From assembly GCF_001552215.1 (NCBI RefSeq), contig NZ_BCQT01000010.1, positions 310,001 to 374,000 on the forward strand: 64,000 nucleotides of DNA. Reading direction: 5' to 3'. Position numbers and translations under genes: made by a program. The stretch is from Actinomadura macra NBRC 14102 (GTDB lineage: Bacteria; Actinomycetota; Actinomycetes; Streptosporangiales; Streptosporangiaceae). Shown one piece after another: positions 1-8,561 of the stretch (the stretch's first letter is position 1; every line of letters begins with the position of its first letter). The notes under the pieces were generated by a model that saw only the letters and a list, made by a program, of their open reading frames with translations, was not told the DNA's origin and did no database searches.

Positions 1-99
1 GTCTCCACCGAACTCGTCCGGGCGTACCGGCGGGCGGCGCGAAGCCAGTGCCGGGTGCCCGGCTGGTTCGACCGTCATCACGGCTGGCTGGGCTCCGCG

Positions 100-1032
100 T
101 CACCGTGATGGCGTCGTCCGCCAGTCCGGGTGCCTCTTCAGCCATTCCTGATAGAGCGGGGTCCGCTCGACCAGCGCGTGCTGCGCGTCCACCAGTCGGT
201 CACGCAACCGGATCACGTCGTCCGGCCGCAGCGGACCGTCCGCCCGCCAGAACAGGCTGGTCCGCACCACCAGTGGCGTGCCCGCGAGCGTCAGGAACGC
301 GATGCCCGCCCGCGGCCTGGCACCGGGCATGACGGGCAGCACCACCCGGCCCATCTCGACCAGCCCGAACGCCGCGGCGAAGTCGACCGTGCTCACCCGC
401 GCCCGCACCCCGGCTCCGGTGAGCACGTCCAGCAGGTAGGCCCGGCGCCGGTCCCTGACCGGCGTCACCGCCCAGGTGATCCCCGCGAGGTCCCCGAGGT
501 CCACCTCACGGCGGTCGCCCAGAGGACCGTCCTCCGCGACCGCGACGAACATCGGCTCGTTCGCCACCGCGGTACGCCGCACGCCCGGCAGTTCGGGGTG
601 CTCATGGCCGCGGAAGTCCGTCACGAGGACGGCATGCGCCCGGCCATCCGCGACGAGTTCCACGGGCGCGGCGGACTCCGGTGCCGCGTGCACGTCCACC
701 GCCCTCCCCAACGCCTCCTCCGCGAGGACGACGAGATGGGGCTGAAGCGTGCCGGGGGTGCAGCTCAGATGTAACGCCGACCCGGCGGCCTTCAACTGGG
801 CCAGCGAGTCCAGCACACCCCGCGCGTGCGCGGCGACCAGTTCTCCCAGCGGTGTGGGCGAGGCGCCATGGGCTCCCCGCCGGAACAGGGCACCCCCCGC
901 GACCCGCTCGGCCCGGCGCAGGGCCTCCGACACCGCCGGCTGCGTGATGCCCAGCTGGGCGGCCGCCCCGGTGAGGGTGCCGGTGTCCACCAGAGCGAGG
1001 ACCACCCGGAGGTGACGGAATTCCAGTTCCAT
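100..1032 (-). CDS. LysR-family transcriptional regulator
   Basis: A 310-aa LysR-type regulator. Residues 1-60 form the winged helix-turn-helix (LRVVLALVDTGTLTGAAAQLG, then a recognition helix with QPAVSEALRRAE). The remainder is a LysR substrate-binding domain that would sense a small effector. Length is normal for the family. It is divergent from the TPR regulator at 1151 across about 118 bp, the usual LysR arrangement, so it may control that gene or the locus to its right. No effector can be deduced. Family call firm, target inferred. Confidence 0.9.
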   Translation of the reverse strand: MELEFRHLRVVLALVDTGTLTGAAAQLGITQPAVSEALRRAERVAGGALFRRGAHGASPTPLGELVAAHARGVLDSLAQLKAAGSALHLSCTPGTLQPHLVVLAEEALGRAVDVHAAPESAAPVELVADGRAHAVLVTDFRGHEHPELPGVRRTAVANEPMFVAVAEDGPLGDRREVDLGDLAGITWAVTPVRDRRRAYLLDVLTGAGVRARVSTVDFAAAFGLVEMGRVVLPVMPGARPRAGIAFLTLAGTPLVVRTSLFWRADGPLRPDDVIRLRDRLVDAQHALVERTPLYQEWLKRHPDWRTTPSR

Positions 1033-1150
1033 GGACAGAGCCTAAGCGGGCTCCACACCGGCCATCGATTGACGGATGCCGTGCCGGTTGAAAGGTTGAA
1101 GCCGGGCGAACCCGTTTGTGTGCACTGGCCGGGGATCGGACGTGAATGGA

Positions 1151-2488
1151 ATGTCCCCCGCGCAGTCCAATGATCGATTGCGTTCTCTGCTCGCCGAGGC
1201 GGGATGGACCGGTGAACGGCTGGCCCAGGCCGTCAACGTCGTGGGAGCCGAGGCCGGTCTGGGGCTGAGATATGGCCGAGCGTCGGTCACCCAGTGGACC
1301 TCGAGCACCCGGCCCCGCCCCCCTGGCCCGGCCTTGATCGCCGAGGCGTTCTCCCGGCGTCTGGGCAGGTCGGTGACCATTGCCGAGACCGGATTCGAGG
1401 ATGCGGAGGACACGTACTGGAGCCTGGGGCTCCCCGCCCAGCTCAAGGAGCTGGCCGCGGGAGCGGGCGCCGACCGGCAGGCGGCGCGCCGCGTCTGCGT
1501 CTACCGGTTGGGTGCGTGCCAGGTGCCGGTTTGGCAGGACGGGGCCCGACGAATACACCGCGCCGGACCGATATCGGGGAGCCATGGATCGGAATTGGAA
1601 TTGGCCAACGCCATGGTGCTGCTGTTCTCGAAGATCGACCAGAGTTACGGTGGCGGGGTTCTGCGGGCCTCGGCATCGGCGTTCCTGGCACATGTCGGCG
1701 GGCCATGGTTCCAACGGCCCGCCGACGACCCCCGGCGCCCCGAACTCCTGGCCGTCTGCAGCCGGCTCGCGCATGTGTGCGGCTTCATGAGCTTCGATGA
1801 CCAGGCGCACGGCCCCGCCCAGCGGTTCTACCGAGCGTCGCTGCTCACCGCCGCGGAGGCCGATCGCCAAGAGGAACACGCCTGGGCATTGCGGGCGATG
1901 AGCGTCCAGGCGCACGCACTCGGGCATTTCCGGCCGGCGCTGGAATTGATCGAGGCGGCCGCCTCCCCCCGCCTGACCATGCTGACCAGGGCCTCGGTGT
2001 CGGGACAGACGGCGGTGGCGCTCGCCTCGATCGGTTCCCGCCGGCGGGCCATGCTCGAACTCGATCGGGCCGAGGATCTCCTCGGCCGCGCATCCGAGAC
2101 TCCGGCGCGCCCCGTGGGCGCCTACCATCCGGCCGAACTGGCCTTCCAGAGGGCCCTGGTGCACGACCATTTCAACGATCGCCGGGCGGCTCTGGCCGCA
2201 TTGCGGGAGTCATTGTCCCGCTGGTCGGCGGCCGAACGGCGGTCCCGGGCCATCACCCTCGCCCGCATAGCCGAGTGCGAACTCGAACAGGGTCTCCTGG
2301 AGGAGGCCGTGGTCACCGCGCACCGTTTCCTCGACGACTACTCCTCCATCCAGAGCGCACGGATACGCGGGTTCCTCGCCGACCTACGTGCTCGCCTCCG
2401 CCCCTACGGCAACAGCGCCGCGGCGAGTGCGCTGCTCCAGCGTGCCGTTCGGGTGGCCAACGCCACGACCGCGCTCTCCGCGCCCTGA
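1151..2488 (+). CDS. TPR-type transcriptional regulator
   Basis: A 445-aa protein. The N-terminal 80 residues look like the actinobacterial DNA-binding module of XRE/TPR regulators (LLAEAGWTGERLAQAVN, then SVTQWTSSTRPRPPGPALIAEAF, resembling a recognition helix). The rest is Ala/Leu-rich helical repeats consistent with TPRs (for example HAWALRAMSVQAHALGHF). An in-frame start exists at 1118, but the ATG at 1151 begins the recognisable domain. It probably regulates the adjoining metabolite genes. The effector is unknown, and a peptide or small hormone-like ligand is only a guess from the fold. Confidence 0.7.
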   Translation: MSPAQSNDRLRSLLAEAGWTGERLAQAVNVVGAEAGLGLRYGRASVTQWTSSTRPRPPGPALIAEAFSRRLGRSVTIAETGFEDAEDTYWSLGLPAQLKELAAGAGADRQAARRVCVYRLGACQVPVWQDGARRIHRAGPISGSHGSELELANAMVLLFSKIDQSYGGGVLRASASAFLAHVGGPWFQRPADDPRRPELLAVCSRLAHVCGFMSFDDQAHGPAQRFYRASLLTAAEADRQEEHAWALRAMSVQAHALGHFRPALELIEAAASPRLTMLTRASVSGQTAVALASIGSRRRAMLELDRAEDLLGRASETPARPVGAYHPAELAFQRALVHDHFNDRRAALAALRESLSRWSAAERRSRAITLARIAECELEQGLLEEAVVTAHRFLDDYSSIQSARIRGFLADLRARLRPYGNSAAASALLQRAVRVANATTALSAP

Positions 2489-2658
2489 ATTCAGGCGCCC
2501 GCCTGTCAAGATCGCTCGAAAGTTGAACCGGTCCCACCGCGTTCCGCCGATTAATGCCGCGCGGCTCGGTGAGTTTAGCCCCGTATCTCGCGAAACCGCC
2601 GGGTCAACTGCCGGTGCGAAACATGCGACGGGATAACCGAATACCTGGGAGGGTGACC

Positions 2659-3342
2659 ATGGCGTCGACGGGCAGTCCGACATCGAGGCGCGGTCACATC
2701 GGGCGTATCTCCCGGCAACTGGTCGCGGACTTACGGGGCGACGCGGTAGGCGGTTTCGTCGAACTCGCCGAAGAAGGACGCCTCCGGCCTTCACACATGC
2801 GCCGCTTCTTCGCCGCCGAGCACCATGCACAGCTCAATGAGATCGCCGCCTTCGCCTTTCTCGCCTCCCGGTTTCCCCACTCCCCCGCGGCCGGGTTCTT
2901 CATGGAACTGGCCGGTGTGGTGGACGGGGCGCGCTCCCGGCTCCTCCCGGCGGCGGCGTCGGTCGGGCTGGTGCTCGGCGAGCCGGCCGACACCCCGATC
3001 CCCGCTTCCGCACACGCCTTCGGCGGCTACGTCTGCTGGCTGGCGATGAGATCCGGCCAGGCCGGGGCCGCGTTGGCCCTGCACACCGATCTCGTCCTGT
3101 GGTGCGAATCCTGCGCGCGCATCAGCTCGGCCCTCCAGCGGCGGGACGGCACGAGCGAGGAGGCCACCGCCTATTTCGCCGCCTACGCCGAGCCCCCAGA
3201 AGCACTCCTCGAGAGCGCTCTCGACGTCGCGGACGACGGCATCAGGCGTGGCGAGAGATCCGAACACGCGATGGCGGCGGCGCGCCCGGTCGCGGGCTAC
3301 CTGCGCCTGTTCTGGGACGCGGTCGCCGAGGCGGCCCGCTGA
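2659..3342 (+). CDS. TenA/heme-oxygenase-like helical protein
   Basis: A 227-aa all-helical protein resembling the TenA/PqqC-type heme-oxygenase-like fold (LRPSHMRRFFAAEHHAQL, then paired helices with His and Glu residues, ending GYLRLFWDAV). Upstream in-frame codons exist, but the ATG at 2659 has a GGGAGG ribosome-binding site 5-10 bp away. Family members range from thiaminases to di-iron oxygenases and regulators, so no reaction is assigned. It sits 53 bp ahead of the A-T-R enzyme gene on the same strand, so it is probably co-transcribed with it. Fold call is moderate, function unknown. Confidence 0.45.
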   Translation: MASTGSPTSRRGHIGRISRQLVADLRGDAVGGFVELAEEGRLRPSHMRRFFAAEHHAQLNEIAAFAFLASRFPHSPAAGFFMELAGVVDGARSRLLPAAASVGLVLGEPADTPIPASAHAFGGYVCWLAMRSGQAGAALALHTDLVLWCESCARISSALQRRDGTSEEATAYFAAYAEPPEALLESALDVADDGIRRGERSEHAMAAARPVAGYLRLFWDAVAEAAR

Positions 3343-3395
3343 TCCCGCCGCTTGAAATTCCGTGCACCAACACCGAACCGAAAGGGCGATTCGCC

Positions 3396-6300
3396 ATGCC
3401 CCGCACAACGAGACGCAGCTGGGCCGACACGGTCCGCGAATGGAACGAGACCGGAACCGACTACCCCCGCGACGCCGTACTCCACGAGCTCTTCCTGGAG
3501 CAGGCGGCGCAGGCGCCGGACCGGCCGGCGATCACGTCGGGAGAGGTGACCTGGACCTACCAGGAACTGGCCCGGCGGGCCCAGAGCGTGGCTCGGGCGT
3601 TGCAGGCCGCCGGGACCAGGCCCCGGGACGTCGTCGTCCTGCTCCTGGAACGCTCCCCCGAGGCGATCGCGGCGATCTTCGGCGTCCTGATGAGCGGCGC
3701 GGCCTACGTCCCGCTGGATCCGTCACATCCCGACGCGCGGCTGGAGTCCGTGCTGCGCGGGTGCCGGCCCCGCGTCGTCATCACCCGGTCGGCGGACGCC
3801 TCGCGGGTCCGCGGACACGACGTCCTGACCATCGAGGACGTACCGGCCGGTGAGACGTCCCGCCCGGACGACCCGGCGGTCACCGCCGACGACAGGGCGT
3901 ACATCATCTACACCTCCGGATCCACCGGCGAGCCGAAGGGCGTCGAGGTGGCGCACCGCGGCCCGGTCCGGCTCGTGCGTGACACCGACTATCTCGCCCT
4001 CGGCCCCGGCGACGTGCTCCTCGCCACCACGAACCTGACCTTCGATGTCTCCTGCTTCGAGATCTTCGGCGTGCTGCTGAACGGCGCACGGCTCGTCCTC
4101 CCCGGGAAGGAGACCCTGCTGTCGACCCCGGATCTGGAGCAGCTCATGCACCGGGAGGGGGTGACGGTGATGTGGCTGAGCGCGGGGCTCTTCCACCAGC
4201 ACGCGAGCGCGAGCCCGGGCATGTTCGCGACGCTGCGCTGCCTGATCGCGGGAGGGGACGCGCTCAGCCCCGACAAGTGCCGCGCGGTGGTGGAACACGG
4301 CCCGCCGGAGTCGTTCCTCAACGGGTACGGCCCCACGGAGAACGCCGTGTTCTCCACCACGCATCCGATCCAGGACGTGCCCCGAGGGGCGGCGTCGATC
4401 CCCATCGGCCGTCCGATCGCCAACTCCACGGCCTACGTGCTCCGCGACGACCTCAGCCTGGCCGACTCCGGCGGGGAGGGCGAGCTGTGTCTCGGCGGGG
4501 ACGGGGTCGCCCTCCGCTATCACGGCGCCCCCGAGCTCACCCGCGAGCGCTTCGTGCCCGACCCGTTCTCCGGCCGTCCAGGCGCCCGGCTGTACCGGAC
4601 GGGCGACATGGCGCGGTGGCGGACCGACGGCGTCATCGAGTTCCTCGGCCGCCGCGACCAGCAGGTCAAGATCCGCGGCTACCGGGTCGAGCTGACGGAG
4701 ATCGAGACGACCCTGGCCACGCATCCGGAGGTGCGCGAGACCGCGGTCGCCCTGGACGAGGCCGAGTCCGGCGACCAGCGGCTGACCGCGTGGGTGGTCC
4801 CGCGGGACGACGGGGACGAGGCGCACCGGCGCCTGCCGGGCCGGATCCGCCGGTTCCTGCGCGATCACCTGCCCTTCTACATGATCCCCGCGCGCAATGT
4901 GATCGTCGACGACCTGCCGCTCAACGACAGCGGGAAAATCGACCGCGACACGCTCCTCGAAGGCTCCGACGAGCCCGAAGCGGCGGACGTGCCGGCGGAC
5001 CGGCGCCCGCGGGGCCGGGCGGAGGAGGCGGTCGCGGACGTCTGGTCCGGCGTCCTCGGCGTCGAGGGCATCGCCCGGGACGACGACTTCTTCGCCATCG
5101 GCGGCCAGTCGCTCCAGGCCACCCAGGTCGCCGTCGCGCTGCACGAGCGGCTGGGCGTCGACGCGGGCCACAGCAGGACGTTGATCCGTGCTCTCCTCGC
5201 CAACCCCACGCTGACCGAGTTCGCGCGGACCGCCGAGCGGCTGCTGGCGGGGGCGGAGGTCGACACCGGTGCCCGCATCGACTTCGCCGAGGAGGCCAGG
5301 CTCGGGGACTTCGCCCTCCCCGCCCGCCGGGCACCGGACCGGCCCGAGCGGATCCTCGTCACGGGCGGCAGCGGCTTCCTGGGCGTGTTCCTCATCGACC
5401 GGCTGGTCCGTTCGGGCGTCCCTGAGGTGCGGTGCCTGGTCCGGGCTCGCGACGACGCCGCGGCGGCCGAACGGCTCGCCGCCCGCATGCGCCGCTACGG
5501 CCTGGACTGGAGCGCCGTCCAGGACCACGTCGTCCCGGTGGCCGGTGACCTGGCGCAGCCTCGCCTCGGCCTCGGCGAGCGGTTCGACGACCTCGCCGCC
5601 GACACCGACGCGATCGTCCACAACGGCTCCTACGTGAACTTCGCCTACCCGTACGCGGCGATGCGCGCGACCAACGTCGCAGGCACGCGCGAGGTGCTGA
5701 CGTTCGCCACCACCGCCCGGATGAAGCCGCTCCACTACGTGTCGACGATCGCCGTCATCGCCGGATTCGGCACGGCCGGCGTGCGGCAGGTGGAGGAGGA
5801 CACCCCGCTGGCGCACCCCGACCGCATCTCGCTCGGTTATGTGGAGTCGAAGTGGGTGGCCGAGCAGTTGGTGCACCAAGCCGCCGACCGGGGGCTGCCC
5901 GTCTCGGTCTACCGCCCCTACGAGATCACCGGCACCCGGGACACCGGCGTCTGGAACACCGACACCATGATGTGCGCCCTATTCCGCACGATCGCCGAAA
6001 CGGGTCTGGCACCCGACATCCCGTTGCCCCTGGACTTCGTGCCCGTCGACTTCACCGCCGAAGCGCTCGCCCACATGGTGTTGAACGAGCGGCCCGACGG
6101 ACACGTCTACCACGTCACCAACCCCGACGACGCCCGGCTGCGGCTGCTGACCGACCGGCTGGCGGCCCGCGGCTACCCGGTGCGGCACATGCCGTACGAC
6201 GCGTGGGTCTCGGCAATGGTCGAACGCACCTCCGCCGACCCCGACGAGCCGATGGCGCCGTACATGCCCATGTTCGTCGAGCCGGCCACCAACGCCGACA

Positions 6301-6485
6301 TCTCGGTCAAGGAGATGTACTTCGCCGGCACGTTCCCGGACTTCGGCCGCCGCAACTTCGAGTCCGCGATCGCCGGCGCCGGCCTCCACTGCCCGCCGGT
6401 CGACGAGGACCTCATCGACCGCTACCTGGACTACTTCGTCACGTCCGGCTTCCTGGAGCCCGCCGCGTCCCGGACGGATTCCTGA
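3396..6485 (+). CDS. Single-module NRPS-like A-T-R enzyme (adenylation, carrier, thioester reductase)
   Basis: A 1029-aa protein. An adenylation domain (about residues 20-540) carries the A3 loop YTSGSTGEPKG near residue 172 and the A8-type motif YRTGDMARWRTDG. A carrier domain has its phosphopantetheine serine in GGQSL near residue 569. A C-terminal NAD(P)-binding reductase carries GGSGFLG near residue 656 and the YxxxK catalytic pair in YVESK near residue 814. By family knowledge it activates an amino or carboxylic acid, tethers it and releases it reductively as an aldehyde or alcohol. No condensation domain is present. The start is set by AAAGGG ahead of ATG 3396; the longer open frame upstream lacks homology. 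The substrate cannot be read reliably from the A-domain pocket. Confidence 0.9.
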   Translation: MPRTTRRSWADTVREWNETGTDYPRDAVLHELFLEQAAQAPDRPAITSGEVTWTYQELARRAQSVARALQAAGTRPRDVVVLLLERSPEAIAAIFGVLMSGAAYVPLDPSHPDARLESVLRGCRPRVVITRSADASRVRGHDVLTIEDVPAGETSRPDDPAVTADDRAYIIYTSGSTGEPKGVEVAHRGPVRLVRDTDYLALGPGDVLLATTNLTFDVSCFEIFGVLLNGARLVLPGKETLLSTPDLEQLMHREGVTVMWLSAGLFHQHASASPGMFATLRCLIAGGDALSPDKCRAVVEHGPPESFLNGYGPTENAVFSTTHPIQDVPRGAASIPIGRPIANSTAYVLRDDLSLADSGGEGELCLGGDGVALRYHGAPELTRERFVPDPFSGRPGARLYRTGDMARWRTDGVIEFLGRRDQQVKIRGYRVELTEIETTLATHPEVRETAVALDEAESGDQRLTAWVVPRDDGDEAHRRLPGRIRRFLRDHLPFYMIPARNVIVDDLPLNDSGKIDRDTLLEGSDEPEAADVPADRRPRGRAEEAVADVWSGVLGVEGIARDDDFFAIGGQSLQATQVAVALHERLGVDAGHSRTLIRALLANPTLTEFARTAERLLAGAEVDTGARIDFAEEARLGDFALPARRAPDRPERILVTGGSGFLGVFLIDRLVRSGVPEVRCLVRARDDAAAAERLAARMRRYGLDWSAVQDHVVPVAGDLAQPRLGLGERFDDLAADTDAIVHNGSYVNFAYPYAAMRATNVAGTREVLTFATTARMKPLHYVSTIAVIAGFGTAGVRQVEEDTPLAHPDRISLGYVESKWVAEQLVHQAADRGLPVSVYRPYEITGTRDTGVWNTDTMMCALFRTIAETGLAPDIPLPLDFVPVDFTAEALAHMVLNERPDGHVYHVTNPDDARLRLLTDRLAARGYPVRHMPYDAWVSAMVERTSADPDEPMAPYMPMFVEPATNADISVKEMYFAGTFPDFGRRNFESAIAGAGLHCPPVDEDLIDRYLDYFVTSGFLEPAASRTDS

Positions 6486-6537
6486 CGGGCTCCCGGCACG
6501 GCACACCCCCGCACGGCCCGAACACGGGAGGAATTTC

Positions 6538-7803
6538 ATGCGCATCGCCATAGCCGGGGCCGGGATCGCCGGGCTCGGCGCCGCCTGGCTCCTGGACCCC
6601 GTCCACGACGTCGTCGTCTTCGAGACCCAGCCGAGGATCGGCGGCCACGTCCTGACCGTCACCACGTCCGCCGGACAGGGCGTGGACATCGGCGCGCAGC
6701 ACGTCGCGCCGGGCGCCTTCCCCCTCTACGCCGGTCTCCTGGACGAGCTGGGTCTGGCGACGGAAGCCCTCGTCGAGATCCCGCTGTCGACCACGGTCCT
6801 GCGGCATCCAAATCCCACACCGACGATGGTCACCCCGCACGTCAAGGGCGCCGGCCACGCACGTTCGACGATTCTGGGAGAGGAGTGGGCCGCGGTGGGC
6901 CAGATGATCGGCCAGGCCGCGCAGTGGCAGGCACAGGACAGGTCATGGGAACTACCGCTCAGCGAACTCGTCGAACCGCTCCCCGTCACCCGGGAGATCA
7001 AGGACACTCTCCTCTACCCGCTGCCGGCCTCCTTCGTGGGCTGTGACATCACCCAGGTCAGGGGGATGTCCGCGCGCGCCGCCACGGCCTTCCTCACCGC
7101 CGTCCCGCCCGCGAGCCCGGACGAGGCGCCAGTGTGGCACAACCTGCGGACGGGGCTGAGCGCGGTCGCCGGCGCACTCTCCGGCGGGCTCGGACGAGGC
7201 CGGATCCGCACGAGTGCGGGCGTCACGCTCCTGCGCCGGGTCGGCGAGGAGATCGAGGTCACCGACTCGACCGGACGCCGGCACCTGGTGGACCGGGTCA
7301 TCCTGGCCACCCACCCGGACGAGGCGGCACGGCTGGTCGCGTCCCTCGCCGGAACCGACCGGCTCGTGAGCGCGCTGAACGAGTTCGGCTATATCGACGT
7401 GCTGGTCGCCGCGCACACCGATCCGGCCTACATGCCCGCCGAACGCCGGCACTGGTCGACCAACACCGTCACCGTGCACGGCGGGTGGGCGGAGACCAGC
7501 ACCTGGTACGGGCCGGCCGGCGCCGACGTCTTCAAGAGCTGGATAACCCATCGTGAGGAGGCGCCCCGGAGGCCGCTGGCCATGGCGTCGTTCCGGCAGC
7601 TCTGCCTGACACCGCCCGCCGTGCGCGCACGAGCGCGCGTGACCGCGGCCCAGGGCATGGGCGGAGTCCACTTCGCCGGTCACTACCTCCACTACGTCGA
7701 CAGCCAGGAATCGGCCCTCGCCAGCGCGGTCGACATCGCACGCGAACTCGCCCCCGAAGGCCCGCGCCTGAAGAGACTGCTCGACCACTCCGCCACCGGG
7801 TGA
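6538..7803 (+). CDS. FAD-dependent amine oxidase/oxidoreductase
   Basis: A 421-aa flavoprotein with an N-terminal Rossmann FAD motif (IAGAGIAGLGAAWLL, acidic strand end VVVFE, then PRIGGHV). The C-terminal FAD motif is FAGHYLHYVDSQESALASAV. It matches the NAD(P)/FAD-binding amine-oxidase family, whose members oxidise amines or act as desaturases. A GGGAGGAA ribosome-binding site precedes ATG 6538. It lies 52 bp after the A-T-R gene and 20 bp before the broken aminotransferase, so the three probably formed one pathway that converted a tethered acid to an aldehyde or amine. Family firm, substrate unknown. Confidence 0.8.
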   Translation: MRIAIAGAGIAGLGAAWLLDPVHDVVVFETQPRIGGHVLTVTTSAGQGVDIGAQHVAPGAFPLYAGLLDELGLATEALVEIPLSTTVLRHPNPTPTMVTPHVKGAGHARSTILGEEWAAVGQMIGQAAQWQAQDRSWELPLSELVEPLPVTREIKDTLLYPLPASFVGCDITQVRGMSARAATAFLTAVPPASPDEAPVWHNLRTGLSAVAGALSGGLGRGRIRTSAGVTLLRRVGEEIEVTDSTGRRHLVDRVILATHPDEAARLVASLAGTDRLVSALNEFGYIDVLVAAHTDPAYMPAERRHWSTNTVTVHGGWAETSTWYGPAGADVFKSWITHREEAPRRPLAMASFRQLCLTPPAVRARARVTAAQGMGGVHFAGHYLHYVDSQESALASAVDIARELAPEGPRLKRLLDHSATG

Positions 7804-7823
7804 GCGGCATCGGAAAGGAAACA

Positions 7824-8414
7824 ATGCCTACCCCATCACATGATCGTTTCACCGATATCAACTACGAGGTGCGCGGTCCGGTCGTCGAACGGGCGGCGCG
7901 GCTGGAAGCCGAGGGGCATCGCATCCTCAAGCTGCACAACGGCAATCCCGCCGCGTTCGGCTTCGAGGCACCGGACGAGATCGTCCAGGAAGTGATCCGA
8001 CAGCTGCCGCGCGCCCACGGGTACAGCGAGGCCCAGGGAATCCTTCCCGCCCGCGAGGCGGTCGTCCGGCACTACCGGCGGCGCGGGTTCGAGGGCCTCG
8101 CCGTCGAGGACGTCTACCTGGGGAACGGCGTGTCCGAGCTGATCGTGATGGCGCTCCAGGCCATGCTCGGCGCGGGTGAGGAAGTGCTGGTCCCGCCGCC
8201 GTCTCGCCGCGCAAGGTCGCTTGCCGGCGGCGACGGCGCGTCCTGGAGTGGCAGGAAAGAGATGATCTTTGGCTGTATTACGACTGGCCAGGGGCAGATC
8301 CGCGATGGCATTCTCTTTTCGGGTGCGACCGAAACGTCACCTAGCGACGAAAACGTGTTGCTCGTCGTTCAGAAAATGAGGGGGCCGCGCCATGGAGACG
8401 GGAAATATCAGTAG
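7824..8414 (+). pseudogene. Truncated pyridoxal-phosphate aminotransferase (N-terminal part only)
   Basis: From ATG 7824 (GGAAAGGAA ribosome-binding site) about 125 residues match the start of AlaA-like class I/II aminotransferases: INYEVRGPVVERA, KLHNGNPAAFGFEAP, a PRAHGYSEAQGILPAREAV block and VYLGNGVSELIVMALQAML, ending at GEEVLVPPP. Family members run to about 400 aa. Here homology stops at about 8200 and an unrelated Ser/Gly-rich tail of about 75 residues follows, with no PLP-lysine domain. The enzyme is almost certainly inactive. The break coincides with a local drop in GC and looks like a recombination junction. Confidence 0.8.
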
Positions 8415-8535
8415 ATCCGCGACTCGGGATTCCCGGCGGGGGCGAGCCATCCGGATTATCGTCGAGCCTCCCCAGAAAAGCGGTGGCGGCTCCGGGAACG
8501 CGGCCCGGCGCGAGCCCGGATCCCAGCAGAGGTGA
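8392..8535 (+). CDS. Possible small protein of 47 aa
   Basis: An ATG at 8392 with GAGGGGG 8 bp upstream opens a 47-codon frame that is basic and Gly/Arg/Ser-rich (starts METGNISRSATRDS). It overlaps the tail of the broken aminotransferase in another frame and ends 26 bp before the convergent exporter gene. It has no Cys and no recognisable motif. It may be chance coding potential in rearranged DNA. Confidence 0.15.
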   Translation: METGNISRSATRDSRRGRAIRIIVEPPQKSGGGSGNAARREPGSQQR

Positions 8536-8561
8536 CGGGCGGGCCGACGAGAGAACGGGGC

